This document shows positions 54,349 through 64,000 of a stretch of DNA of 64,000 nt, piece after piece. A program made the translations under genes and the position numbers. The stretch's first letter is position 1. Each line of letters starts with the position of its first letter. A model generated the notes under the pieces. It was not told the DNA's origin. It searched no databases and saw only the letters and a list, made by a program, of their open reading frames with translations. Source of the DNA: Herminiimonas contaminans (lineage in GTDB: Bacteria > Pseudomonadota > Gammaproteobacteria > Burkholderiales > Burkholderiaceae_D); the NCBI RefSeq assembly GCF_015645465.1, contig NZ_JADOEL010000020.1:1-64000 (forward strand), written 5' to 3'.

Positions 54349-56010
54349 ATGAAAATGATAGCCAACCTCAAAATCAGACAGAAACTGACACTCAGCTTCG
54401 GCATTGTATTTGCCTTGCTGGTCGCCATTACTGTACTCAGCAACATCAAGCTGAACCAGCTGAACGACAGCATCAACCTCATCAGCAAAGACCGCTACCC
54501 GAAAACAATACTGGCAAACGCGGTACAGATAGAAGTCAACAAGATCGCACTCAACCTGCGTGACATGATGCTCGGCAGTGATCCTGACAAGATTAAAAAC
54601 CTGGCGGCCGATACCCTAGCTTCCGACAAGAAAATGAAGCAAGGCCTGGAGCAGCTCAAGTCCATTGCGCAGACCGAAGAAGACCAACGCTACGTCAACG
54701 CTGCCATCGCCGCACGCGACCAGTACGTACCGGCACGCGATGCTTTGCTGCAACTGGCGCTAGACGGTAAAACCAACGAAGCCAAAACTTATCTTGATCA
54801 GGTATTTATGCCGGTGCAGGTCAAATACTTCATCGCGCTGGACGCCATGTTCGACTATCAGGGCAGCCTGATGAGTCAGGCAGGCGACGATGCCAGCACC
54901 AATTCCGCACAAGCGCGCTGGATCATCAACATCCTCGCTGGGTTTACCTTGCTGATGGCGCTCGCCGTCGGCTGGTGGGTAACGCGTAGCATCACCCGTC
55001 CGCTGAATACCGCTATTAGCGTCGCGCGTCGGGTGGCACAGGGTGACCTGGGCGGTCCTATCTACGTCAAAACGACCAATGAAGTCGGGCAACTGATGGC
55101 CGCACTGAAAGCCATGAATGACAATCTGCACCATATCGTCAGCCAGGTACGCAATGGCACCGATACCATCGCCAGCGCTTCAGGTGAAATCGCACGCGGC
55201 AATATGGATCTCTCGTCACGCACGGAACAGCAAGCCAGTTCGCTCGAAGAAACTGCATCGGCGATGGAAGAACTGACCTCGACCGTGAAGGAAAATGCCG
55301 GCCATGCGCAAGAAGCCAATCAGCTGGCAGCGTCTGCCTCGGATATAGCGCGGCAAGGCGGTAGCGTGGTACATGAAGTGATCGATACGATGACAGCCAT
55401 CAATACCTCATCAAAGAAGATCATGGACATCACAGGCGTGATCGACAGCATCGCCTTCCAGACCAATATCCTGGCACTCAATGCAGCGGTCGAAGCAGCG
55501 CGTGCCGGCGAACAGGGGCGCGGCTTTGCCGTCGTCGCATCCGAAGTGCGCAACCTGGCGCAGCGCAGTGCCACGGCGGCAAAGGAAATCAAGGCGCTGA
55601 TCGATGATTCGGTAGCGAAAGTTGATAAGGGCAGCAAACTGGTACAGCAGGCTGGCCTGACCATGGATGAAGTCGTCACTAGCGTGGCGCGCGTCAGCAG
55701 CATCATCGCCGCCATCGATAATGCCAGCCAGGAACAAAGTGCAGGCATAGAACAGGTCGGGCAAGCGGTCGTACTGATAGATGAAGGGACGCAGCAGAAC
55801 GCCGCATTGGTAGAGCAGTCTGCCGCTGCCGCCCAATCGCTGCGGGACCAGGCTGATCAGCTGATGCAACTGGTCAGCATCTTCAAACTGGAACGCAACC
55901 ATGCGGCCACCGCCCCGACCGCACCGGAAAAGCTGCGCCTGGTAGCCACATCGACAGCCCTGTTAGCACCCAAACAAGACGGCAGGATCGCCAGCCTGAT
56001 GTCGAATTGA
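54349..56010 (+). CDS. Methyl-accepting chemotaxis protein with periplasmic four-helix-bundle domain
   Basis: The 553-residue receptor has a first span at about residues 12-31, a periplasmic helical domain of about 150 residues (4HB_MCP type), a second span near 193-212, HAMP, and a signalling domain with the tip [20 protein letters not shown]. It lacks the C-terminal NWETF pentapeptide. It is placed among purine genes between uraD-allC and the deaminase, so a purine, urate or allantoin ligand is suggested by context; the known purine receptor McpH of P. putida has a different sensor domain. AAGG precedes the ATG. Confidence 0.9.
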   Translation: MKMIANLKIRQKLTLSFGIVFALLVAITVLSNIKLNQLNDSINLISKDRYPKTILANAVQIEVNKIALNLRDMMLGSDPDKIKNLAADTLASDKKMKQGLEQLKSIAQTEEDQRYVNAAIAARDQYVPARDALLQLALDGKTNEAKTYLDQVFMPVQVKYFIALDAMFDYQGSLMSQAGDDASTNSAQARWIINILAGFTLLMALAVGWWVTRSITRPLNTAISVARRVAQGDLGGPIYVKTTNEVGQLMAALKAMNDNLHHIVSQVRNGTDTIASASGEIARGNMDLSSRTEQQASSLEETASAMEELTSTVKENAGHAQEANQLAASASDIARQGGSVVHEVIDTMTAINTSSKKIMDITGVIDSIAFQTNILALNAAVEAARAGEQGRGFAVVASEVRNLAQRSATAAKEIKALIDDSVAKVDKGSKLVQQAGLTMDEVVTSVARVSSIIAAIDNASQEQSAGIEQVGQAVVLIDEGTQQNAALVEQSAAAAQSLRDQADQLMQLVSIFKLERNHAATAPTAPEKLRLVATSTALLAPKQDGRIASLMSN

Positions 56011-56183
56011 AACAAAAAACGATCATCAGATATTTGATAAAAATCGTTGAAAAAACCAGCTGACATGCCTTAATCTATACATGCATGTTTTTCGATGCGG
56101 CGACGACGTGAATTGCAATTCGCCCACCACCGTATCGACGCTGCCGCCAGCAGCGCGTTGCACCTGTCTTAAACCCTTTTTGG

Positions 56184-56245
56184 GTTACCTTTTTTTGGCG
56201 ACACAAAAAAGGTAACTGGCAACCGGTCCACCACCGGCAATGTCG
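56184..56245. repeat. Dispersed palindromic repeat, copy 2
   Basis: GTTACCTTTTTTTG-GCGACA-CAAAAAAGGTAAC (56184-56216) forms a 13-bp stem with one bulged base, followed by CCGGTCCACCACCGG. This matches the plan and 3' sequence of copy 1 at 30211-30290. On the minus strand it reads LPVTFFVSPKK against PLTFFASPKK in copy 1. It lies in the 294-bp gap before the deaminase gene. Confidence 0.6.
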
Positions 56246-56304
56246 GCGGGGCTGTCTGATGATGGCCATCGTCCAAATAGAGTCTTAAACAGACAGGTAC
56301 CATC

Positions 56305-57666
56305 ATGTCAAAAACACTGCTCATCAAGAATGCCCGCGTACTCGTCACCATGAACGAGCAACGCGAAGAAATCAGCAACGGCGCAGTATTTATTCGCGAC
56401 AACGTAATCGAACAAGTCGGTCCCAGCGCTACGCTGCCACAGACTGCCGATGAAGTCATAGACGCCAGCCATCACGTCGTACTGCCCGGCCTGATCAATA
56501 CCCATCACCACATGTATCAAAGCCTGACGCGGGCGGTTCCTGCTGCGCAGAACGGTGAATTGTTCAACTGGCTGACCAATCTGTATCCGATCTGGGCCAA
56601 CCTGACGCCGGAAATGATCCAGGTGTCGACGCAGACTGCGATGGCGGAACTGATGCTGTCCGGCTGCACCACCAGCAGCGATCACCTCTACATCTATCCC
56701 AACGGCTGCCGCCTCGACGACAGCCTGGAAGCAGCGCAAGAGATAGGCATGCGCTTCCATGCGGCGCGCGGTGCTATGAGCGTGGGCCAGTCCAAAGGCG
56801 GTTTGCCACCGGATCGTGTGGTGGAACAGGAAGCCGACATCCTGCGCGATACGCAGCGCCTGATCGAGACTTATCACGATGCCGGACGTCATGCGATGCA
56901 GCGCATCGTGGTTGCACCGTGCTCGCCTTTTTCGGTATCACGCGACCTGATGCGCGAGTCTGCCAGCATGGCACGCAGCTTCAATGTATCGCTGCATACC
57001 CATCTGGCGGAAAACGTCAACGACATTGCTTACAGCCGTGAAAAATTCAATATGACACCAGCCGAATACGCAGAAGACTGCGGCTGGGTCGGGCACGATG
57101 TCTGGCATGCACACTGCGTGCAGCTGGACGACGCAGGTATCAATTTATTTGCTCACACCCATACCGGTATCGCGCACTGCCCTTGCTCGAACATGCGACT
57201 GGCATCCGGTATCGCACCGATACGCAAGATGCTGGATGCGGGCGTGTCTGTCGGCCTGGGCGTCGATGGCTGCGCCTCCAACGATTCCGGTCACATGATG
57301 GCCGAAGTCAGACAGGCGATGCTATTGCAACGGGTCGGCTTCGGGCCGGATGCGATGACCGCCAGGCAGGCGCTGGAAGTCGCCACGCTGGGTGGTGCCA
57401 AAGTCTTGAATCGCGACGATATCGGTGCGCTCAAACCCGGCATGTCGGCCGATATTGTCATGTTCGATGTGCGGCAAATCGGCTTCGCCGGTGCCTTGCA
57501 CGATCCGGTCGCGGCAATGGTGTTTTGCACCCCGCCAAATGTTGCCTGCAGCATCATTAATGGCCGCGTCGTCATCCGCGATGGCCAGATTACAACAATA
57601 GACCTCGGACATGTCATTGAACGCCACAATGCACTGGCATTTACGCTGGCAGAGGCGGCGCGCTAA
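56305..57666 (+). CDS. 8-oxoguanine deaminase family amidohydrolase
   Basis: The 453-residue amidohydrolase belongs to the TrzA/AtzB-like group whose Pseudomonas member Pa0142 deaminates 8-oxoguanine to urate. It shows NTHHHMYQSLTRA (metal His pair near residue 68), LHTHLAEN with the third His, and LGVDGCASNDSGHM with the catalytic Asp. FNWLTNLYPIW is typical for the 8-oxoguanine deaminase clade. Guanine deamination is an alternative. The product urate would feed PuuD directly. Confidence 0.88.
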   Translation: MSKTLLIKNARVLVTMNEQREEISNGAVFIRDNVIEQVGPSATLPQTADEVIDASHHVVLPGLINTHHHMYQSLTRAVPAAQNGELFNWLTNLYPIWANLTPEMIQVSTQTAMAELMLSGCTTSSDHLYIYPNGCRLDDSLEAAQEIGMRFHAARGAMSVGQSKGGLPPDRVVEQEADILRDTQRLIETYHDAGRHAMQRIVVAPCSPFSVSRDLMRESASMARSFNVSLHTHLAENVNDIAYSREKFNMTPAEYAEDCGWVGHDVWHAHCVQLDDAGINLFAHTHTGIAHCPCSNMRLASGIAPIRKMLDAGVSVGLGVDGCASNDSGHMMAEVRQAMLLQRVGFGPDAMTARQALEVATLGGAKVLNRDDIGALKPGMSADIVMFDVRQIGFAGALHDPVAAMVFCTPPNVACSIINGRVVIRDGQITTIDLGHVIERHNALAFTLAEAAR

Positions 57667-57818
57667 CAGGGGGATCATATAGCTACAGTCTTATAACTGA
57701 TATTCCATCTGCATTACATTAGGCAGGCAAAATTAGACGACATTAGATGCGCTGAACGACACCACGTTAGATGGTAAGCGTTGAAGCAAAAAAACATAAA
57801 AAACTCGGAGACAAGCAG

Positions 57819-59114
57819 ATGACTTTTTTGGAAAAGTTTTTCAAGCTCAGCGACCACGGTACTACCGTGCGCACGGAGCTCGTGGCAGGGCTGACCACCT
57901 TCCTCACCATGGCCTACATCATCTTCGTCAACCCAGCCATTCTGGGTGACGCGGGGATGCCCAAGGATTCCGTATTCGTCGCCACTTGCGTGGCCGCCGC
58001 CATCGGTACCCTGATCATGGGCCTGTATGCAAACTACCCTATCGGGCTCGCTCCCGGCATGGGCCTGAATGCCTACTTCTCGTATGCAGTTGTGATTGGT
58101 ATGGGCTATCCATGGCAAGCCGCCCTGGGTGCCGTATTCATCTCCGGCTGTCTGTTCATGGTAGTGAGTCTGTTCAAGATCCGCGAGCTGATTATCAACA
58201 GCATTCCGGTGTCGTTACGAACGGCGATTCCCGCGGGTATCGGCCTCTTCCTTGGACTGATCGCGCTGAAAAATGCCGGTATCGTCGTCGGCAATCCTAA
58301 TACGCTGGTCACACTCGGTAACTTGCACAGCCCCCCAACAGTACTGGCCATCATCGGTTTTGTCGTGATCGTCGCACTGGATAGACTGAAAGTCCGTGGC
58401 GCGATGCTGATCGGCATCCTGGCCGTGACCGTACTGAGCTTCTTCTTTGCGGGTAACAAATTCGCCGGTGTGTTTTCGGCGCCACCGTCAGTCTCACCTA
58501 CCCTGTTCCAGCTGGATATCCCTGGCGCACTGGGCATGGGCCTGATCAACGTCGTGCTGGTCTTTTTCCTGGTTGAATTATTCGATGCCACCGGCACCCT
58601 GATGGGTGTGGCGCAACGTGCGGGTCTGGTCAAAAACGGCAAGATCGAACGCCTGAACAAAGCCCTGCTGGCAGATAGCGGCGCCATCATAGCCGGTTCC
58701 ATGCTTGGCACTTCGAGTACCACCGCCTATATTGAAAGTGCCGCTGGTGTACAGGCAGGTGGTCGCACCGGCCTGACTGCCGTCACCATCGCTGTCCTGT
58801 TCCTGCTGGCCCTGTTTATTGCACCACTGGCTGGCGTGGTTCCGGCATACGCAACAGCTCCGGCTTTGTTCTTTGTGGCTTGCCTGATGTTGCGTGAACT
58901 GCGTGACATCGATTGGGAAGACACCACCGAATGCGTACCGGCAGTGATTACCACCATCATCATGCCTTTCACTTATTCGGTAGCAAACGGTATGGCACTC
59001 GGCTTCATCACCTATGCCGCACTGAAGTTGCTGACCGGTCGTGCCAAGGAAGTGTCGTTCATGATCTGGATTATTGCAGGCTTGTTTACCGTCAAGTTGG
59101 TCTTGTTGGGCTAA
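57819..59114 (+). CDS. AzgA-type adenine/guanine/hypoxanthine permease
   Basis: The 431-residue membrane symporter belongs to the AzgA/GhxP/PbuG group of NCS2-fold transporters, with GLNAYFSYAVV and LFDATGTLMGVA as family marks. It would import guanine and hypoxanthine, substrates of the neighbouring deaminase and xanthine dehydrogenase. The ATG for MTFLEKFFKL with GGAG upstream is chosen over a longer frame. A hairpin follows. Confidence 0.92.
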   Translation: MTFLEKFFKLSDHGTTVRTELVAGLTTFLTMAYIIFVNPAILGDAGMPKDSVFVATCVAAAIGTLIMGLYANYPIGLAPGMGLNAYFSYAVVIGMGYPWQAALGAVFISGCLFMVVSLFKIRELIINSIPVSLRTAIPAGIGLFLGLIALKNAGIVVGNPNTLVTLGNLHSPPTVLAIIGFVVIVALDRLKVRGAMLIGILAVTVLSFFFAGNKFAGVFSAPPSVSPTLFQLDIPGALGMGLINVVLVFFLVELFDATGTLMGVAQRAGLVKNGKIERLNKALLADSGAIIAGSMLGTSSTTAYIESAAGVQAGGRTGLTAVTIAVLFLLALFIAPLAGVVPAYATAPALFFVACLMLRELRDIDWEDTTECVPAVITTIIMPFTYSVANGMALGFITYAALKLLTGRAKEVSFMIWIIAGLFTVKLVLLG

Positions 59115-59128
59115 GCAAATAAGCACAA

Positions 59129-59160
59129 ACAGGTGTTGTGCAGAAACGCGCAACACCTGT
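59129..59160. terminator. Hairpin after the AzgA-type permease gene
   Basis: ACAGGTGTTG and CAACACCTGT form a 10-bp stem with a further GC/GC pair inside. No T-run follows, so it is a weak terminator or RNA 3' structure. Confidence 0.6.
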
Positions 59161-59183
59161 CAGCAAACATGAATTTGATTTCG

Positions 59184-59212
59184 TAAGTAGTTGCATCCGA
59201 CCGCGCTACTTA
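59184..59212 (+). promoter_or_regulatory. Small hairpin upstream of xdhA
   Basis: TAAGTAG (59184-59190) and CTACTTA (59206-59212) pair across a 15-base loop, 22 bp before the xdhA ATG. A role in xdhA control is possible but not supported further. Confidence 0.3.
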
Positions 59213-59234
59213 GTCTTACTACAGAGTACACATC

Positions 59235-60719
59235 ATGTCAGAACCGATACGCTTTTACTTCCGCGGCACCACACACGAAGTGAGTGGTCTTTCCAATACG
59301 CGTACCGTCTTGCAGCACCTGCGCGAAGACCTGCATTGCACCGGCACCAAAGAAGGTTGTGCCGAAGGTGACTGCGGTGCGTGCACCGTGGTAGTCGGCG
59401 AACTGCGCGGCGATCATCTCGAACTCAATACCGTCAACTCCTGCATACAGTTTTTACCAACGCTGGACGGCAAGGCACTCTTCACAGTCGAAGACCTGAA
59501 GCAAAACGATGGCTGCCTGCATCCGGTGCAACAGGCGATGGTCGAATGCCACGGCTCACAATGCGGCTTCTGCACACCAGGCTTCATCATGTCCTTGTGG
59601 AATCTGTATCTGCACAATGATGATGGCAGCACCGCACCAAGTACACGACAAGTAGACGATGCACTGTCCGGAAATCTGTGCCGCTGCACCGGCTACCGTC
59701 CCATCATCGAAGCGGCGCACCGCATGGGTGAATTGCCAGCCGTCCATTTCGACCGCACACAAGTGGCAGATGCGCTGCGCGAATTGCAACGACATGAGCC
59801 ACTCAGCATCAGCTACGCTGGTCAAACCTTCCACGCACCGCGCACCATAGAACAACTGGCAGCACTGCGCGCCGAATTGCCTAAGGCACGCATACTGGCA
59901 GGCTCTACCGACGTCGGCCTATGGGTCACCAAACACATGCGCGACCTCGGGGACATCATTTACCTCGGCCAGGTCGATGCACTGAAAAGCGTCAAGGAAG
60001 AAAACGGCTGGCTGGAAATCGGCGCAGGCGTCACACTGGAAAATGCGTATGCAGCAGCCGCCCAGCACTACCCGCAAGAGCTATCAGAGCTGTGGCAACG
60101 CTTCGCCTCGCTGCCAGTACGCAATGCCGGTACGCTGGGTGGCAATGTCGCCAACGGTTCACCTATCGGCGACTCCATGCCATGGCTGATTGCGCTCGGC
60201 ACACACATCGTCTTGCGCAGCGTCGCAGGTGTACGCAGCATGCCGCTGGAAGATTTTTATCTGGCTTACCAAAAATCGGCCATGCAGCCAGATGAATTCG
60301 TGCAGGCAGTACGCATACCATTGCCACGTCCTGACGTCGCATTCCGCGTCTACAAACTATCGAAACGTTTCGACCAGGATATCTCGGCGGTTTGTGCCTC
60401 CTTCGCGTTTGAACTGGTCGATGGCCAGGTAAGGGATGCGCGCATCGCCTACGGCGGCATGGCGGCCACGCCTAAGCGCGCAGCGCAAGCCGAAGCGGCA
60501 CTCAATGGAAAGGCATGGAGCGAAGCCAATGTACGCGCGGCGATAGCGCTGCTGGCACAGGACTATGCACCACTCTCCGATATGCGCGCCTCATCCGCTT
60601 ATCGCATGAAGACGGCACAGAATCTTTTATATCGCTACTGGCTGGAAACACGTGCAGATGCGCCGGTACCGGCGAGCTCTTTGCGCGCCTTTGCAGCAGC
60701 AACAGCTGAGACTGCCTGA
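59235..60719 (+). CDS. xdhA: Xanthine dehydrogenase small subunit (2Fe-2S and FAD)
   Basis: XdhA carries the two 2Fe-2S clusters and FAD of the molybdenum enzyme. The 494-residue protein has cluster ligands C42, C47, C50 and C70, then C110, C113, C149 and C151 (CGFCTPGF and [10 protein letters not shown]). The FAD domain follows from about residue 190, with the nucleotide motif near [14 protein letters not shown] and [18 protein letters not shown]. It is first of xdhABC. Confidence 0.96.
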   Translation: MSEPIRFYFRGTTHEVSGLSNTRTVLQHLREDLHCTGTKEGCAEGDCGACTVVVGELRGDHLELNTVNSCIQFLPTLDGKALFTVEDLKQNDGCLHPVQQAMVECHGSQCGFCTPGFIMSLWNLYLHNDDGSTAPSTRQVDDALSGNLCRCTGYRPIIEAAHRMGELPAVHFDRTQVADALRELQRHEPLSISYAGQTFHAPRTIEQLAALRAELPKARILAGSTDVGLWVTKHMRDLGDIIYLGQVDALKSVKEENGWLEIGAGVTLENAYAAAAQHYPQELSELWQRFASLPVRNAGTLGGNVANGSPIGDSMPWLIALGTHIVLRSVAGVRSMPLEDFYLAYQKSAMQPDEFVQAVRIPLPRPDVAFRVYKLSKRFDQDISAVCASFAFELVDGQVRDARIAYGGMAATPKRAAQAEAALNGKAWSEANVRAAIALLAQDYAPLSDMRASSAYRMKTAQNLLYRYWLETRADAPVPASSLRAFAAATAETA

Positions 60720-60735
60720 GGAAATCAGGAGGAAT

Positions 60736-63108
60736 ATGATGAACAAGCAAACCGAATTATTCATGACTGATACATTACCTGGCAGCGGTACACCCGGCGG
60801 CAAGGCAGTCGGCACCTCTTATGCGCATGAGTCCGCTTACCTGCACGTCACCGGCGAAGCGACCTACACTGATGACATCCCCGAGCTGCAAGGCACCTTG
60901 CACGCGGCACTGGGCCTGTCGCAAAAGGCCCATGCCAAGATAGTTTCCATCGACCTTAGCAAAGTCCAGGCCGTACCTGGCGTAGTCGCCGTGCTGACAG
61001 CGGCCGACATCCCCGGTGAAAACCAGTGCGGCGCGATCATACGCGACGATCCGGTGCTGGCCGAAGACCTGGTGCAATACATAGGACAACCTATTTTCGT
61101 CGTCATCGCCAACAGCCACGACACGGCACGCCGTGCTGCACGCCTCGGTGTCATCGAGTATGAAGAACTGCCACCGATACTGACGCCACGTGCGGCCCAT
61201 GCTGCGCAATCCTATGTGCTGCCACCTATGCATTTGCAACGCGGCGATGCGGCGACTGCGTTTGCAGCTGCACCGAATAAGCTGCAAGGAAAATTCGACG
61301 TCGGCGGACAAGAGCAGTTCTATCTGGAAGGCCAGATCTCCTACGCCATTCCAAAAGAAGGCAGCGGCATGCACGTACATTGCTCGACGCAACACCCGAG
61401 CGAAATGCAGCATCACATTGCCCACGTCCTGCATGTGTCTTCGCACGACGTACTGGTGGAATGCCGCCGCATGGGCGGTGGCTTCGGCGGCAAGGAATCG
61501 CAATCGGCACTGTGGGCCTGCGTCGCCGCATTCAGTGCAGCCCGTTTGCGTCGTCCAGTCAAACTGCGCGCCGATCGCGACGACGACATGATAGTCACCG
61601 GCAAGCGCCATTGCTTCGCCTATGACTATGAAATCGGCTATGACAATAACGGCCTGATCCTGGGTGCACGCATAGACATGATCTCGCGTGCAGGTTTCTC
61701 TGCCGACCTGTCCGGTCCGGTGGCAACCCGCGCGGTCTGTCACTTCGACAATGCCTACTATCTGTCGGATGTTGAAATTCACGCCATGTGCGGCAAAACC
61801 AATACCCAGTCGAATACCGCCTTCCGCGGTTTTGGTGGCCCGCAAGGTGCGATTGCGATCGAATACATCATCGATGAGATTGCGCGCAATCTCGGCAAGG
61901 ATGCACTCGAAGTACGACGCATCAACTTCTACGGCAGCAGCGATGGCGACGGCCCGGATGCACGCAATGTCACGCACTACGGTCAAAAGGTAGAAGACAA
62001 CATCATCCACGCGCTGGTCGACGAACTGGAAGCCACCAGTGAGTACCAGGCTCGCCGCAATGCGATCAATGCATTCAACGCGTCGAACACCATCCTAAAA
62101 AAAGGCCTGGCACTGACGCCAGTGAAATTCGGTATCTCGTTCAACGTACCGCACCTGAACCAGGCGGGCGCATTGGTACACGTATATACCGATGGTTCGG
62201 TTTTGGTGAACCACGGCGGTACTGAAATGGGCCAGGGCCTCAACACCAAGGTCGCGCAAGTCGTGGCACAGGCATTGGGTCTGCAACTGGATAAGGTGCG
62301 CTGCACCGCTACCGACACCAGCAAGGTCGCCAACACCTCGGCCACGGCAGCCTCAACTGGTACCGACCTCAACGGTAAAGCGGCACAGCACGCAGCACTG
62401 CAAATCCGTGATCGCCTGGCCAGCCTGGCAGCACAGCGCTTTGGCGTCGAGGTCGCGAGCATACGTTTTGCCGACGACAAAGTGAGCTCTGGTGCGCACA
62501 GCATAGACTTCCAGGAACTGGTCATGCTGGCTTATACCGCCCGTATCCAGCTCTGGTCTGACGGCTTCTACTCAACCCCACGCGTGCACTGGAACAGCAA
62601 GACCATGCAAGGTCATCCGTTCTACTACTACGCTTACGGTGCGGCCGTGGCCGAAGTGGTCATCGATACACTGACCGGCGAATGGAAATTGCTGCGCGCG
62701 GATGCGCTCTACGATGCAGGCGAAGCATTGAATCCGGCCATCGATGCAGGCCAGGTGGAAGGTGCTTTCATCCAGGGCATGGGCTGGCTCACGACCGAAG
62801 AATTGTGGTGGAATAAGGACGGCAAACTGATGACGCATGCTCCTTCGACCTACAAGATTCCGGCGATCTCGGACTGCCCGGCTGACTTCCGCGTCAAGCT
62901 CTTCAAGAACAGCAATGTGCAGGACAGCATCCACCGTTCGAAAGCCGTCGGTGAACCGCCGCTGCTGTTACCGTTCTCGGTCTTCTTCGCAATCCGTGAT
63001 GCAGTGGCCGCCGTTGGTAACAATCGCGTCAATCCGCCTTTGCGCGCACCGGCCACCAGCGAAGCTATCCTTGATGCAGTCGACGCCGTGCGCGCCGCCA
63101 TCCAATAG
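60736..63108 (+). CDS. xdhB: Xanthine dehydrogenase large subunit (molybdopterin)
   Basis: XdhB binds the molybdenum cofactor and oxidises hypoxanthine and xanthine to urate. The 790-residue protein has GGGFGGKE at residues 247-254, AFRGFGGPQG at 362-371 with the substrate-binding Arg, EMGQGLNTK, and the catalytic Glu E740 in VGEPPLLLPF. The start is the ATG at 60736 (or 60739) behind AGGAGG; the longer frame overlapping xdhA is a shadow. It starts 16 bp after xdhA. Confidence 0.96.
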   Translation: MMNKQTELFMTDTLPGSGTPGGKAVGTSYAHESAYLHVTGEATYTDDIPELQGTLHAALGLSQKAHAKIVSIDLSKVQAVPGVVAVLTAADIPGENQCGAIIRDDPVLAEDLVQYIGQPIFVVIANSHDTARRAARLGVIEYEELPPILTPRAAHAAQSYVLPPMHLQRGDAATAFAAAPNKLQGKFDVGGQEQFYLEGQISYAIPKEGSGMHVHCSTQHPSEMQHHIAHVLHVSSHDVLVECRRMGGGFGGKESQSALWACVAAFSAARLRRPVKLRADRDDDMIVTGKRHCFAYDYEIGYDNNGLILGARIDMISRAGFSADLSGPVATRAVCHFDNAYYLSDVEIHAMCGKTNTQSNTAFRGFGGPQGAIAIEYIIDEIARNLGKDALEVRRINFYGSSDGDGPDARNVTHYGQKVEDNIIHALVDELEATSEYQARRNAINAFNASNTILKKGLALTPVKFGISFNVPHLNQAGALVHVYTDGSVLVNHGGTEMGQGLNTKVAQVVAQALGLQLDKVRCTATDTSKVANTSATAASTGTDLNGKAAQHAALQIRDRLASLAAQRFGVEVASIRFADDKVSSGAHSIDFQELVMLAYTARIQLWSDGFYSTPRVHWNSKTMQGHPFYYYAYGAAVAEVVIDTLTGEWKLLRADALYDAGEALNPAIDAGQVEGAFIQGMGWLTTEELWWNKDGKLMTHAPSTYKIPAISDCPADFRVKLFKNSNVQDSIHRSKAVGEPPLLLPFSVFFAIRDAVAAVGNNRVNPPLRAPATSEAILDAVDAVRAAIQ

Positions 63109-63122
63109 CAAGGAGTCACGCT

Positions 63123-64000
63123 ATGTCTACATGGTTAGAAGCGTTGCAAACAACTGTACCGGCACAGGAAACTTGCGTGCTGGTGACAGTTGCAGGCATC
63201 CAGGGCTCAACACCACGCGAAGAAGGTGCCCGCATGGTGTACACAGCGACCCGGCAATTCGACACCATAGGCGGCGGTCATCTCGAATGGCGCGCCGCAC
63301 AGATTGCACGTGACATGCTGGCCGACAGCACACCGACCCGCCGTATGAACCACATCGAACGCATCGCGCTGGGCCCCAGCCTGGGTCAATGCTGTGGCGG
63401 TGTGGTCTTCCTTGCCTTTGAAATCATAGAGCAACGTGCCGCCGCCATGCTCAGTGGTCTGGCACGCGGTTGCAAGGAGGGCGTGAACATATGGCGCGCG
63501 GTGCCACTGGAAACGAATGATGCAGCCGTGCTTTACGATCTCAAGGGCAGCACCTGTAATGCAAGTTCGGCGGTTGATGCCTTGACTCCGGATATGTTCC
63601 TGTCCAGGAGCGCGACCCATATCGCACGTGATACCCAAGGTCGCCGCTGGTTGCTGGATCTGTGCCAAGCGCATTTACCGCAAGTCGTCCTGTTTGGCGC
63701 CGGGCATGTAGGTACGGCCATCGTACGCATGCTGAGTACGCTGCCATGTCGCGTCCTGTGGGTAGACGAACGGGAAGACATGTTCCCTGCTGATTTACCT
63801 ATGCAGGTCACGATAGATGCGACCGATGTACCGAATGCCGTCGTTGCAAAAGCTGAGCCTGGTGCCTACTTCCTGGTGATGACGCACAGTCATTCACTGG
63901 ACCAGCAGTTGACCGAGCAAATCCTCAAGCGCGAAGACGTCGCCTGGTTTGGCCTGATCGGCTCCTATACCAAACGCAAGCAATTCGAACATCGCTTGCA
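63123..64000 (+). CDS. xdhC: Xanthine dehydrogenase accessory protein XdhC, cut by window end
   Basis: XdhC binds and sulfurates the molybdenum cofactor and inserts it into XdhB. About 292 codons lie in the window and no stop is reached. The N-terminus (MSTWLEALQT) is followed by VTVAGIQGSTPREEGARMV, a glycine-rich IGGGHLEWRAA and LGQCCGGVVFLAFE with the conserved cysteine pair. A Rossmann-like part follows (VVLFGAGHVGTAIV) and FGLIGSYTKRKQF near the window end. AAGGAG lies seven bases upstream of the ATG, and the gap to xdhB is 14 bp. Confidence 0.94.
   Translation, partial: MSTWLEALQTTVPAQETCVLVTVAGIQGSTPREEGARMVYTATRQFDTIGGGHLEWRAAQIARDMLADSTPTRRMNHIERIALGPSLGQCCGGVVFLAFEIIEQRAAAMLSGLARGCKEGVNIWRAVPLETNDAAVLYDLKGSTCNASSAVDALTPDMFLSRSATHIARDTQGRRWLLDLCQAHLPQVVLFGAGHVGTAIVRMLSTLPCRVLWVDEREDMFPADLPMQVTIDATDVPNAVVAKAEPGAYFLVMTHSHSLDQQLTEQILKREDVAWFGLIGSYTKRKQFEHRL

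Overview
The window looks like chromosome of a betaproteobacterium in the Oxalobacteraceae (Burkholderiales), perhaps Herminiimonas or a close Janthinobacterium relative. This is inferred from the protein sequences, the Burkholderiales-type porin and the gene order; no search was run. About 49 protein genes are supported. No tRNA, insertion sequence, prophage or CRISPR array was seen. An rRNA operon begins at the left edge and reads out of the window: its promoter, leader and boxA lie at about 1-360 on the minus strand.

Region 1 (0.4-36 kb) is mostly housekeeping. It holds fbp and pepN, then a minus-strand run of azoR, ribA, an EamA transporter, an SDR enzyme, a quinone oxidoreductase and a tiny membrane protein. 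Next come a LysR regulator, an HerA-like ATPase, yebC and purD. The compact plus-strand block hemF-nadD-rsfS-rlmH-maf-rng follows, where rsfS carries a long histone-H1-like Lys/Ala tail. A minus-strand dnaE-msbA-glycosyltransferase unit comes next, then trhO, kdsA, a pirin with a divergent LysR gene, gluQ, rhlE, an Aer-like PAS chemoreceptor, and a LysR gene divergent from cfa.

Region 2 (36.3-43.5 kb) holds a small orphan protein and two tandem autotransporter genes. Their beta-barrels are close paralogues and their passengers are built of Asn/Ser/Gly-rich repeats. A perfect 20-bp dyad lies in their promoter region.

Region 3 (43.6-64 kb, running off the right edge) is a large purine-catabolism island. 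XdhABC oxidises hypoxanthine and xanthine to urate, and an 8-oxoguanine deaminase family enzyme feeds urate directly. Membrane PuuD (urate hydroxylase with a cytochrome c tail), UraH, the UraD half of a UraD-AllC fusion, PuuE and the AllC half then carry urate to allantoate and on to the ureidoglycine/ureidoglycolate level. Two NCS2-type permeases, a porin, a LysR regulator and a chemoreceptor share the island, so uptake, sensing, regulation and breakdown are together. The least expected member is a histidine ammonia-lyase-like gene 47 bp downstream of puuD and apparently in its operon. Intergenic RNA hairpins with mutually exclusive pairings, before the urate/xanthine permease and before uraD-allC, are candidate purine-responsive leaders.

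The strongest leads are the puuD-hutH pairing, the attenuator-like leaders, the UraD-AllC fusion, the chemoreceptor inside the purine island, the tandem autotransporters and the RsfS tail.
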